A DNA stretch of 64,000 nt from Vibrio algicola (GTDB lineage: Bacteria > Pseudomonadota > Gammaproteobacteria > Enterobacterales > Vibrionaceae): positions 558,001-622,000 of the forward strand of contig NZ_CP045700.1 in assembly GCF_009601765.2 (NCBI RefSeq), in the 5' to 3' direction. A model generated the notes under the pieces. That model saw nothing but the letters and a program-made list of their open reading frames with translations. It did no database searches and was not told the DNA's origin. The position numbers and the translations under genes are program-made. Shown in pieces: positions 46,445 to 54,514 of the stretch. The first letter of the stretch is position 1; each line of letters starts with the position of its first letter.

Positions 46445-46603
46445 TTACTTAGTCCAATCTAAGATAACTTTGCCAGAAAGCCCACTACGCATAGCGTCAA
46501 AGCCTTTTTGGAAGTCATCCACACTGAAATGGTGGGTGATAATTGGGGTTAGATCTAAGCCGGATTGAATGAGGCTTGCCATCTTGTACCAAGTTTCGAA
46601 CAT
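46445..46603 (-). pseudogene. tdh: 3' fragment of L-threonine 3-dehydrogenase gene
   Basis: From 46603 down to the stop at 46445, the 52 encoded residues ([18 protein letters not shown], then [20 protein letters not shown], ending KVILDWTK) match the C-terminus of Tdh, a ~341-residue zinc NAD enzyme that oxidises threonine to 2-amino-3-ketobutyrate. Upstream of 46603 the similarity ends abruptly and prophage sequence begins. The 5' part of tdh should lie beyond the right end of the prophage, outside the window, if the phage integrated in this gene. An open frame extends to 46666 but those extra codons are not tdh-like. Confidence 0.85.
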
Positions 46604-46696
46604 GTCAGGCATGAGATTCATATAGGCTTTTATTTTCAATGACTTATCAATATGCAATCTTATCATGGGGCGTATATGGGGCTTTTATAAAATCAA

Positions 46697-47698
46697 TCAC
46701 TTAACCCCATGATCCCCACTCAAACGAATCGACATCCCTGCATCATTTAATGACCATTCAACCGACGTTGTTCGCCACTTACCGTCTTCAATATCACCAA
46801 AGTCTTCTAAAATGAAGTGCCCTTCTGCAATCAACTGAATAAGATCTGGTGTGGCTGGCATGGTGATATCCATCGTGTCACTGCCTGATGTTACGCTTTT
46901 AGATCTTGCTTGAACGGCAGCTGTGGCTTCAGCATAGTTAGGGTATTTATACACAATTCTAAATTCAGGTAACCCGGTACCAACCGATACTTCCTTGGTT
47001 TCACCAGTGGCCACATCGTTATATTCTGCAATCACTCGCTTGGCTTGTGTTCTGCTGCCAAATTGCCCTTGCCAATTACTGACGTTTTCAGGCTTTAGAG
47101 TAATGCTTTTCAGTTCCTTTCCTGATGCGCTCTTCCCTTCCCCATCTTTCAAGAATAACCAATACCCATTCGCCGGCTTACTGACTGCAGAATAGTTTTG
47201 AGCTAATCGACTTAATAGGTTCATGTCAGATTCGTTCACCTGATCTAAATGCTCAATGTTTATGTTGGCTAAATCAGAACTAACCTTAGCGATTAAACCA
47301 TGATCATTTGCAACGGTTTTCACAACGTCACCAAGGCTAACATCATCCCAAGAACGAGTCTTTTGTGATTGCAATACACCAGACTGTTTAGCGTTATTCA
47401 TTGGCGCAGCACTGGCGGTAAATTGAATTTTTCTTGGCGGTCCACTTGGGCTGATCTCATCAACCACAAATTGCCCTTTATCTACCAATTCACCATTGAA
47501 GCCTAGCCCTAATTTAATGACAGCGCCCTTTGGTGGGGTTTTCATATTGTTAGGTGCAGAAATAGCAAAAGAAAGGCGGTCTGATTGTTTGCCTGAATTA
47601 TCGGTATAACTGAGGCTAATGAGGTTTTTACGGATGGATTCGGTAATGTCGGTACCATTAGCGATCAGTTGAAAATCTGGCTTGTAACCTAATCCCAT
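46697..47698 (-). CDS. D: Phage late control protein gpD
   Basis: This 333-residue P2 gpD-type protein forms the baseplate hub/spike base of the contractile tail (T4 gp27-like). Residues 1-110 and the following EHLDQVNESDMNLLSRLAQ segment are typical of the family. It overlaps gpX by 10 bases, as usual for the U-X-D block, and is the last phage gene before the attachment boundary. No P2 ogr-like activator gene follows it. Confidence 0.92.
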   Translation of the reverse strand: MGLGYKPDFQLIANGTDITESIRKNLISLSYTDNSGKQSDRLSFAISAPNNMKTPPKGAVIKLGLGFNGELVDKGQFVVDEISPSGPPRKIQFTASAAPMNNAKQSGVLQSQKTRSWDDVSLGDVVKTVANDHGLIAKVSSDLANINIEHLDQVNESDMNLLSRLAQNYSAVSKPANGYWLFLKDGEGKSASGKELKSITLKPENVSNWQGQFGSRTQAKRVIAEYNDVATGETKEVSVGTGLPEFRIVYKYPNYAEATAAVQARSKSVTSGSDTMDITMPATPDLIQLIAEGHFILEDFGDIEDGKWRTTSVEWSLNDAGMSIRLSGDHGVK

Positions 47699-47895
47699 AA
47701 GCTTTCAGCCTCTACTTCTGTTTGAATACTAATATCCGGTAACTCGATAACTAAGCCACTCGGTAAAATGGTACCGTATTCCGCTAAATTCATATTCTCA
47801 TCTAGCACTTTCTCTACTACGCTGGTTGTGCCGTAATGCTTCCAACAAATGTAATCGAGCACATCACCATCACGGGTTCTGTAAGTCGTCGCCAT
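47689..47895 (-). CDS. X: Phage tail protein gpX
   Basis: The start is ATG 47895 (68 residues), since upstream codons overlap gpU and a GGAG site precedes it. The sequence has the gpX plan: a LysM-like DGDVLDYICWKHYGTT segment, then LPSGLVIELPD and the terminal LWD. In P2-like phages gpX is an essential tail protein, probably binding near the hub. It overlaps gpU by 26 bases and gpD by 10. Confidence 0.9.
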   Translation of the reverse strand: MATTYRTRDGDVLDYICWKHYGTTSVVEKVLDENMNLAEYGTILPSGLVIELPDISIQTEVEAESLWD

Positions 47896-48274
47896 AATAT
47901 TTAAGCTCCATAGTGAAAGACTGACGCTTAGGATCGCCTCCTGGTATAAATTTTGAGTTAACAGCATTCAATGCAGTTATTACCCAATATCCAAGAACGC
48001 CACCTTCACCAGATGTGAGTAACTGAGGCTCTTGTAAGTCGCCCAATTCGGCTAAGGTTTCAAGTTGCTTGGTACCAACACTGTAAATGGTTGTAGCGAT
48101 TTGCCCGCTTAATGAAATAGCGTTCGCAGCTTTACCTGTATTTTGCAGTAAATCGTTACGGCCAACACGAGATTGTTCCTGCCAACGCCATTCCCATTTT
48201 TGAGTTAACTCGTTATAAGCAGCAGTTGATATGGAAAATTGGAAACTCCCCAATGTAAGCATGACCTGTGACAT
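47870..48274 (-). CDS. U: Phage tail protein gpU
   Basis: This 134-residue P2 gpU-family protein begins MSQVMLTLGSFQFSISTAAY, includes the Trp-rich WEWRWQEQ segment and ends with the SFTMELKYYG strand. GpU is needed for tail completion. An AAGGAAG site precedes the ATG. It lies 11 bases after the tape measure gene. Confidence 0.93.
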   Translation of the reverse strand: MSQVMLTLGSFQFSISTAAYNELTQKWEWRWQEQSRVGRNDLLQNTGKAANAISLSGQIATTIYSVGTKQLETLAELGDLQEPQLLTSGEGGVLGYWVITALNAVNSKFIPGGDPKRQSFTMELKYYGDDLQNP

Positions 48275-48285
48275 AAATAGCTTCC

Positions 48286-50118
48286 TTATTGTGGGATGTC
48301 ACTTAACAGGCTGTTTTCGTAACCCGTCATCTTCTTATGAACGGCTTGCGCCACTTCTTGCGGGGATTGTCCTGGTGCTGCATTTACTTGGATGGTACCA
48401 ATAGTGGTTTGATTACCAGAACGGTTAGCATATTGAGCGCCCTGTAATGCAGCGCCATATCGGCTAGTGGGTAAAGCGGTGTTGTTGCCTTGGGCATAAG
48501 ATGAAGGTGAAGCTTGTGGGTTATCACTGTTTTCGTCATCACCCCAAAACTTTAATTTACCCGCTAGGTTTTTAGCTGTGTCCCATACTGCAGTGATTTT
48601 TTGTAACCCTGAGTCAAACATCGATCCGATAGAGCCCCATAAGTCACTAAAAAAATCCTTTATTGGCTCCCAATTATTGACAACCATACCCAACGGAGAC
48701 CAATCAAATAGAGTTTTTATAACATTAAAGGTTGCCGGAAATTCGGTGCTAAACCAATTTAACGTCCCTTTAAACCATTGTGTAACAGAATCCCAGTTTG
48801 TATAAAGTTGGTAACCTGCATAGATCAACGCACCGACAGCAGCAACAACTAAACCTATTGGGTTGGCAGCCATAACCACATTTAAACCAGCTTGAACAGT
48901 TGTCGCGGCTTTAAGCATTTGAATCATTTTATAACCAGCAGTGACAAAACTACTAATACCAACAACGACTTTTGCCGCCATTAATGAGCCAATAATAGTA
49001 AGTATATTCTTCCAGCCACCCAGCATATCCACCGAGCTAGAAATAAAACCAGAGACTGTTTTTATCCCTTTGCCAAAGGATTCTAATGCTGTTACTGCTT
49101 TGGGGATCGCTTCTGTGGCCCATTCACCAAAACTTTTAGCCCAACCATTTATTGTTTCTCTATTTTCACTCGCCCATGATGTAAATTTTTTCATCATATT
49201 GGTGAAAACTGGCATTAACTGAGCCGATACAACTCGCGTAATACCTTTGATCGTTAATTGTGTATCTAGCAGCGCATCATCAAAACTTTCGGCACCTTCA
49301 TGTGCACCTTTATTTAATACCCAACCGAGTCGATCTGCTTCTTCTTTATATTGCTTTAACCCTTTAGACCCATCCTTTAGCATATTGGTCATAGCGGTAC
49401 CTTTAAGACCAAAGATCTCAAAGGCTACTTGGTTACGATATGCGGCATTTTCTACACCATTTAATCTATCGGCTAATAAATCCATTTTATCGGCGGTCGA
49501 TAAATTGGCTAAGTCCTCTTGCGCTAGCCCTAATGCTTCAAGTGCTTTTTTTGCAGGGCCACCAGCCGTTTGTGCAAAATTAGCGGTACGACGGGTCATT
49601 TTCTCAACGGCGCCATTAAGCTGCTCCGTTGTTACACCAGAACGCTCTGCCGCATACTGATAGCCTTGGAGTGTTTCAATGGGCAAGCCAATGCTGTCTG
49701 CCAGCTTTTTTGAGCCGTCCATGGTTTCAGCTTGTGCTTTCGTGATCGCAAATAATGAACCAACGACGGCGGTCGAGGTAGCCACAACAGTTGCACCAAC
49801 TGCAGTAATACCAACCGCGGCACTTTTTAACTTTCCACCAAAATTTGAAACCGAGGCAAGTTGTTTTTGTTTACGACGAGCTTCATCTAGCTCTTTACCT
49901 AGACGATCATATTTATTGGTTAAAAACTCAACATTCGCCCCAGCCAATTTAGATTTCTTAATCTCTTTATTGAGCTTGGCCTGTTCACGCTCTAACGTTT
50001 TAACTGATTTTGTAGCTGAGCCTAGTTGCTTATTAAGTGCCCCGGTCACACTTTTAAACGAGCCATCAACTGCGCCGCCTAGTGTAACAACCGCTTTAAG
50101 ATTTTGAGTTGTTGCCAT
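48286..50118 (-). CDS. T: Phage tail tape measure protein gpT
   Basis: This tape measure sets tail length and is threaded through the tube. From ATG 50118 (AGAGGT site upstream; GTG 50124 is an alternative) it has 610 residues. An N-terminal coiled coil (about 30-90) precedes a TP901-type core domain, two or more hydrophobic segments (ITAVGATVVATSTAVVGSLF; LNVVMAANPIGLVVAAVGAL) and a Gly/Asn-rich C-terminus. It is shorter than P2 gpT (815), suggesting a shorter tail. Its start lies inside the E' extension of gpE. Confidence 0.92.
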   Translation of the reverse strand: MATTQNLKAVVTLGGAVDGSFKSVTGALNKQLGSATKSVKTLEREQAKLNKEIKKSKLAGANVEFLTNKYDRLGKELDEARRKQKQLASVSNFGGKLKSAAVGITAVGATVVATSTAVVGSLFAITKAQAETMDGSKKLADSIGLPIETLQGYQYAAERSGVTTEQLNGAVEKMTRRTANFAQTAGGPAKKALEALGLAQEDLANLSTADKMDLLADRLNGVENAAYRNQVAFEIFGLKGTAMTNMLKDGSKGLKQYKEEADRLGWVLNKGAHEGAESFDDALLDTQLTIKGITRVVSAQLMPVFTNMMKKFTSWASENRETINGWAKSFGEWATEAIPKAVTALESFGKGIKTVSGFISSSVDMLGGWKNILTIIGSLMAAKVVVGISSFVTAGYKMIQMLKAATTVQAGLNVVMAANPIGLVVAAVGALIYAGYQLYTNWDSVTQWFKGTLNWFSTEFPATFNVIKTLFDWSPLGMVVNNWEPIKDFFSDLWGSIGSMFDSGLQKITAVWDTAKNLAGKLKFWGDDENSDNPQASPSSYAQGNNTALPTSRYGAALQGAQYANRSGNQTTIGTIQVNAAPGQSPQEVAQAVHKKMTGYENSLLSDIPQ

Positions 50119-50263
50119 GATCACCTCTAGGCAAGAGTTCTATAAATTCAAGAAAGGTTTGAAATGGCAGGGAAATCATCTCCTCAATCCCCCACCCTGT
50201 ATGGCTAGCAAGAACCATTAGTCCTCGCTGGATATTTCGCTCTCTTTCTCTGGCATAAAAAAA
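50096..50263 (-). other. E': gpE/E' programmed -1 frameshift region
   Basis: On the minus strand gpE codons 96-97 lie in a run of seven T's (50263-50257). Slipping back one base there opens a frame of 53 codons to TAA 50098-50096, encoding REREN-like start, then LASHTGWGIEEMISLPFQ and FLEFIELLPRGD. This gives a 150-residue gpE-E' fusion. P2 makes gpE (91) and gpE+E' (142) the same way at a T-rich slippery site. The frame overlaps the start of gpT, as in P2. Confidence 0.85.
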
Positions 50264-50517
50264 CCTTTGTAGCATTCCTGCAATTTGATGAAATCCATTG
50301 CGTCTAATTGATGTAGCAAGGCATCATCCACTTCACACAAAAGTCCCATCATGTAGAGATCTTTTTCTAAGTCATCGCCTTGGTGTTTTTCCATTAACAA
50401 TAATTCACGCACGGTTGGTCGGCGCATTGATAACGTTTCAACAGTCTTATTCGCTAGAGCAACTGGGTATGCTAATTTAATGTCTTTTTTTAATACTGGG
50501 TATTTTGCTTTTGTCAT
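50218..50517 (-). CDS. E: Phage tail assembly chaperone gpE
   Basis: This P2 gpE-family protein assists assembly of the tube around the tape measure. I place the start at ATG 50517 (MTKAKYPV, 99 residues); an in-frame ATG at 50547 lies inside the terminator hairpin preceding the gene. The sequence includes the family pattern of a tail-protein-like beta region (SMRRPTVRELLLMEKHQG) and an acidic C-terminus. A slippery T7 run near its end allows production of the longer E-E' form. Between the tube gene and the tape measure, as expected. Confidence 0.88.
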   Translation of the reverse strand: MTKAKYPVLKKDIKLAYPVALANKTVETLSMRRPTVRELLLMEKHQGDDLEKDLYMMGLLCEVDDALLHQLDAMDFIKLQECYKGFFMPEKESEISSED

Positions 50518-50529
50518 TATTTTTATCCA

Positions 50530-50557
50530 TAAAAAAGGCTGACACATGGCCAGCCTA
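50530..50557 (-). terminator. Terminator between FII and E
   Basis: On the minus strand the hairpin AGGCTG-N9-CAGCCT is followed by six T's. It lies just past the FII stop (50577) and before gpE. It could lower transcription of E-T-U-X-D relative to the abundant sheath and tube proteins. Confidence 0.7.
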
Positions 50558-50576
50558 TTGAGTGAGAAATGATTAT

Positions 50577-51092
50577 TTAAAACAACTGCATTGCAGCGCG
50601 AATACCTTCAAGAACATCGACACCACCGAGTTTGCGCACATGGTTTATTGGATCGATTTCAACCAACACCACACCAGCACGAACTACTTTGTAGTAATCC
50701 AGTTTCATAGTGACTTTCATTCCCTTGTCACGTTGGCTGCCTGTGTCTTGCGTGTCTCGTTCAATCTTGGTGATCATGCCGCCAAGCTCTTCAACCACAT
50801 CATAAGCATTACCGCTTAGGTCTGTATAAGTTGAACGAACCGAAACCGAAGTACGAGAGCCCGGGATTAAACCGAACAATGGTAATAAGGTGGCATCAAA
50901 ACCAAACATGGTAAATGACGACTCGAGTGCAGCCATTCCGTCATCCACTGGAATTGACATATCCATATCACCAGCTTGAAAGTCAAACGTATTCTGTTCA
51001 AGAACTGGCGGCGTGTACTCTTTGGCGTTACCGGCTTTACCCACACCATCGACCCAAATCGCCCAGTTTTTAAGTAAGTTATCACCAGCCAT
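50577..51092 (-). CDS. FII: Phage major tail tube protein gpFII
   Basis: This 171-residue protein forms the inner tube of the contractile tail. It begins MAGDNLLKNWAIWVDG and shows the P2 gpFII features: ALESSFTMFGFDATLL, GSRTSVSVRSTYTD and a Lys/Asp-rich strand KVTMKLDYYKV. Length equals P2 gpFII (172). Its start overlaps the stop of the sheath gene by one base. Confidence 0.94.
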   Translation of the reverse strand: MAGDNLLKNWAIWVDGVGKAGNAKEYTPPVLEQNTFDFQAGDMDMSIPVDDGMAALESSFTMFGFDATLLPLFGLIPGSRTSVSVRSTYTDLSGNAYDVVEELGGMITKIERDTQDTGSQRDKGMKVTMKLDYYKVVRAGVVLVEIDPINHVRKLGGVDVLEGIRAAMQLF

Positions 51093-52558
51093 TAGCTAAA
51101 CACCTCTTCCAAGTAATCGTTGTTAATACGAGAGCGGAAGATAATGTGTTCCGCTGGATATGGTGGGCAGAAGTCAAAATCAAAATACACAATACCTTGC
51201 TGAATATTGGTAGGTGTATTCAATTCAGGATCACTCCAACATTCACCATTAATAATGGCACCCTGCGCTTTCAAATCACGTAGATAAGCATTCACACCGG
51301 AAATCACGTCATCGGTATAGGTTTTGGTGATATTACGGTCCACTGCCCACATGTGAGAACGCTGCACGCTGTCATTGATCATGTCAGCAGTGCGTCGGGT
51401 TTGTTCGAAAGTCCACTTAGGATCGGTTGAACAAGTACGGTTACCCCAATGCAAAAAACCTCCTTCACGAATGATGGTGCTGACTTTGTTTTCATTGAGC
51501 ATATTTGCGGTGGTATTAGGATCTCCCAATGACCAATCAACCGCCTGACTAGTACCTACAATGCCGTAAACCTGTTGGTTTGATTTAGACCACCAAAAGC
51601 CTTTTTCCGCATCGATACGAGCACGAAGCCCAGCTGCTCGTGCTGAATAAGGGCGATCGATATCAATTGCTTGGTCAGTATCAAACACTCGAACCCATGG
51701 CCAAGTTACTTCTACACGTTCACCAAACTGACGAGCACGTTTCATTGCGTCTGTATAAGTGGCAGTAAGAACACAATCAAGATAAGCAATTGCACGTAAA
51801 CGAGCCGCTTTCGCTTCAAGCTCTGCTGCAACGCCATCAAACTGACTGAATTCCGGTGCTACCAAAATACGAGGCGTGTAACCGGTTTCAGTTTGGCTAT
51901 CTAACCAACCTTGCATACCAGTAATAACATTGGCTTGAGTAGCTTCATCATCAAGACCTTCAGCAACTCGAACTACGATAACTAAAGCACCTGTTTGGTC
52001 AAAAATGTCATCAATTGCCGCTGGCAGTGTTCCGCCAGTTCCTAATGCTTCGGCACTTTTAGGGCTACCCGCTACAGCAACAGGCACGCCAATCGGGAAT
52101 GCTTCATCTGCACCACCAGCTAAATATTGGCGAGTATGAGCACCAACTGGATCTAAGCCTGTACCTAACTTAGTTGCTGTAACTAATGCCTTTGCATCTT
52201 CATCGGCATCTATTGCTGCAATGATTTCAGTCGCCGTTGAGGTTATGGCCTTTTGTGCGTCGGTTGCTAGGTTGATGGTGATTTTCTTACCGTTCACCAC
52301 CACTGCTAAATCAGCAGATACTGCGGCAGGGTTAATTAATTCAATACTAATCGCATTGCCTTCTTTACCGGATTTCGCAGCAGTAAATGTTAAACCATCA
52401 TTTAACACTGCACTTCCCACAGTAAGGGTTGCGGCTATTGCCGCTGCAGAGTTTGGTGCGGTACCCACCAGCCCAATGACAGCTGATTTTACCGTTGTGA
52501 TCGGGCGTGAGCCGTCATCAATTTCAATGACTTCCACGCCGTGGAGAAATTGTGTCAT
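51092..52558 (-). CDS. FI: Phage tail sheath protein gpFI
   Basis: This 488-residue contractile sheath subunit has the P2 gpFI start (FLHGVEVIEIDDGSRPITTV) and conserved C-terminal half (RILVAPEFSQ, AARLRAIAYLDC, WSKSNQQVYGI, FLHWGNRTCS). P2 gpFI has 396 residues; the excess is a ~115-residue insertion at about 37-152 (52103-52450), with GLTFTAAKSGKEGNAISIEL typical of a surface domain found in several phage virion proteins. It heads the FI-FII-E-T-U-X-D block after a terminator. Confidence 0.94.
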   Translation of the reverse strand: MTQFLHGVEVIEIDDGSRPITTVKSAVIGLVGTAPNSAAAIAATLTVGSAVLNDGLTFTAAKSGKEGNAISIELINPAAVSADLAVVVNGKKITINLATDAQKAITSTATEIIAAIDADEDAKALVTATKLGTGLDPVGAHTRQYLAGGADEAFPIGVPVAVAGSPKSAEALGTGGTLPAAIDDIFDQTGALVIVVRVAEGLDDEATQANVITGMQGWLDSQTETGYTPRILVAPEFSQFDGVAAELEAKAARLRAIAYLDCVLTATYTDAMKRARQFGERVEVTWPWVRVFDTDQAIDIDRPYSARAAGLRARIDAEKGFWWSKSNQQVYGIVGTSQAVDWSLGDPNTTANMLNENKVSTIIREGGFLHWGNRTCSTDPKWTFEQTRRTADMINDSVQRSHMWAVDRNITKTYTDDVISGVNAYLRDLKAQGAIINGECWSDPELNTPTNIQQGIVYFDFDFCPPYPAEHIIFRSRINNDYLEEVFS

Positions 52559-52582
52559 AGCACTTTCCTATTATTTAGGCAC

Positions 52583-52603
52583 AAAAAAACCAGCAAATGC
52601 TGG
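52583..52603 (-). terminator. Terminator between fibre chaperone and sheath genes
   Basis: CCAGC-ATTT-GCTGG followed by seven T's on the minus strand, in the 74-base gap before gpFI. P2 has its operon boundary (VWJIHG / FETUD) at the same point, so a late promoter for FI is likely nearby. Confidence 0.8.
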
Positions 52604-52632
52604 CGGGTTTGGTTGGTTTATTCAGTAATTCG

Positions 52633-53175
52633 TTATGTTGGAGAAACGGGCCACGGATTTTCATCACGAATCTTTAAGTACAGCGCAATAGCTTGTTGTT
52701 CGTAATCTGCTGCTTTCGCTTCATCTTTCTCGACAGTTCGAATCATTGAAGCTTCATTACGCAATGCATCAACGTTTGTATAAAGCGCACGGCGAGTTGA
52801 TTCAACTTGCAGTAGTTCCGCTTCATACTGCTGTTGTTTGTTAGTCACCCATGCGCTATCAATCCATTCATCGAATTGAGTTGTGGGCTTTTCTAATGTG
52901 TAGTCATCAGTGACTAGCGTTTTGTCATCAAACTCTTTTGGTTCACGCGTTTGCTTGTTGTATGCAGTAACTTTTACTGGTTTATCTTTTACTACCCAAC
53001 GGCTCTCATTCGTTGGCCAATATGGTACTTGGTCATTTTTATCTCGAAATGAATAATATTGTTTTTCAGAGTCTAATACGGAACTAGGCAATTGGATTTC
53101 CGTTGCTAGCGGCATATCAACATTGCTGTCAATTTTTCGAATTGCTGCGCCTGTATTTGCATCAAATAGAATCAT
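52633..53175 (-). CDS. Phage tail fibre assembly chaperone
   Basis: The start is ATG 53175 (180 residues), with AAGGAG 7 bases upstream and a one-base overlap with the fibre stop. The family (P2 gpG / Caudo_TAP type) begins MILFDANTG and has the WP-rich middle (VPYWPTNESRWVV) and coiled C-terminal half ending LKIRDENPWPVSP. It is thought to help fold or trimerise the fibre encoded just upstream. Confidence 0.85.
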   Translation of the reverse strand: MILFDANTGAAIRKIDSNVDMPLATEIQLPSSVLDSEKQYYSFRDKNDQVPYWPTNESRWVVKDKPVKVTAYNKQTREPKEFDDKTLVTDDYTLEKPTTQFDEWIDSAWVTNKQQQYEAELLQVESTRRALYTNVDALRNEASMIRTVEKDEAKAADYEQQAIALYLKIRDENPWPVSPT

Positions 53176-53957
53176 TAGAACACTCCTTTTGGTAACCAAA
53201 TAAATGCATCAAAGAATGCACCCATAGTGTCGGTAAATGTGTCAGTACGTACAACAAAAGATGTATCTATATAAAAACTATATTGATTACCAATATTCGA
53301 TTGTGCTGCAGTATTTCCTGAAGATGAATCATTCCTATAACGTAATGCACCGCTACCGCCCGAAACTAAAGATCCTTCGGTGTTGAAGCCACGAATTTTT
53401 AGGTCTCCCGTAATATTCTGCAAATGATCTTCTTTCGTATCACCCGCATCACCAAAGACACCTGCGGCTTTATCGTGCATATAAAGAGGTTTATTTGGTG
53501 TTGTGAAGAAGTCACCTGTTGAATCTGTACCAAATCCCCATTTAGCTGCATGTTCAAATGGAGATGCCGCTTTTGTATCTTCTTCAATGAAGTTGATTGA
53601 GGCCGATATCAATTGATATGCTGTCGTGTACTCGCTCACATAACATTTCTGACCAACACTTGGCACGACTAAATCAGCATTTGGGATATAACCAACTAGA
53701 TTATTAAATACTGGCGTCCCAACTAAAGCTCTAAGTAATTCAGTTTGTAAAAAATACTGAGGTAACGGATTCGGTGTCTGTTCATCATCAAACTTTTTCT
53801 TTAAGTTATCCTGTTCTTGCTTCAAGTAAGCCGTTCGGTTTGCTAATTGCCCTGTTGGTACATTATCAATTCCTTCTGGCCCACCTTGAACCACATCGGT
53901 TTGTTCAAATTGATATACCCCATCCTCCCAGACCGCTTCTTCTTGTAAATTCGCCAT
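53175..53957 (-). CDS. Short phage tail fibre protein (gpH position)
   Basis: This 260-residue protein occupies the gpH slot between gpI and the fibre chaperone. The N-terminus has the fibre-attachment pattern (EEAVWEDGVYQFEQTDVVQGG, then GVDNxPxGQLANRTAYLK-like sequence), followed by a receptor-binding region ending in FFDAFIWLPKGVF. P2 gpH is 669 residues, so the shaft is much reduced. Host receptor is unknown. Confidence 0.8.
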   Translation of the reverse strand: MANLQEEAVWEDGVYQFEQTDVVQGGPEGIDNVPTGQLANRTAYLKQEQDNLKKKFDDEQTPNPLPQYFLQTELLRALVGTPVFNNLVGYIPNADLVVPSVGQKCYVSEYTTAYQLISASINFIEEDTKAASPFEHAAKWGFGTDSTGDFFTTPNKPLYMHDKAAGVFGDAGDTKEDHLQNITGDLKIRGFNTEGSLVSGGSGALRYRNDSSSGNTAAQSNIGNQYSFYIDTSFVVRTDTFTDTMGAFFDAFIWLPKGVF

Positions 53958-54512
53958 CTATGCCGTTCCTCGGTTATAGGTACCATCACGATAAATGGTG
54001 CCATTTCGTAAAATTAATGCTTCGGTAAAGTTCAAGCCCACCAACTCACAATGCAGTGGTGCAGCATCGTCTAGTAATCGTCTAACTTGTCGAGCTTGTT
54101 CAGCTGTTATGGTTTTAGTCAGCCATATAATGTATTTAGCAAAGGCCATTTCTTCACCGTAGTAAGTCAATCCGTTACGTTGAATCGAGCCATCACGCAA
54201 ACCACCGTTTAACCCTTCTTGAATAACAATCTCGTCATAGCCGGCATTACGCAAAATTCTGCGTACTGCATCAGGTGTCCCTTTCCGGCTGTGAACTAAG
54301 TACGCCTCTTGAAGAGTTTTACGCTTAAATTCATCACTCCAACGTTCGTCCCATTCATCCACATCCAGTGTTATTGCAAGTACATATAACAATTCAGTTG
54401 GACACTTCTCATAATTCCACAAGAAGCGAATAGGCGACGACATATCCGCTTTCGTAACCTGTTCAACAGAACGTTCGAATGATGTAGCGTTTGGGGGTAA
54501 CAATGAATTCAT
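53958..54512 (-). CDS. I: Phage baseplate/tail protein gpI
   Basis: This 184-residue P2 gpI-family protein begins with LLPPNATSFERSVEQVT and shows PIRFLWNYEKCPTELLYVLA and HSRKGTPDAVRRILR, the family hallmarks. GpI connects the baseplate with the tail fibres. It follows gpJ after 2 bases and directly abuts the fibre gene. Confidence 0.93.
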   Translation of the reverse strand: MNSLLPPNATSFERSVEQVTKADMSSPIRFLWNYEKCPTELLYVLAITLDVDEWDERWSDEFKRKTLQEAYLVHSRKGTPDAVRRILRNAGYDEIVIQEGLNGGLRDGSIQRNGLTYYGEEMAFAKYIIWLTKTITAEQARQVRRLLDDAAPLHCELVGLNFTEALILRNGTIYRDGTYNRGTA

Positions 54513-54514
54513 AC

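Noticed and set aside
46445..46700. tRNA gene as the phage attachment site.
   Set aside because: No cloverleaf-like sequence was found; the boundary falls in the tdh coding sequence.
50517..50547. Upstream start of gpE at 50547.
   Set aside because: It lies inside the terminator hairpin and has no ribosome-binding site; ATG 50517 is preferred.
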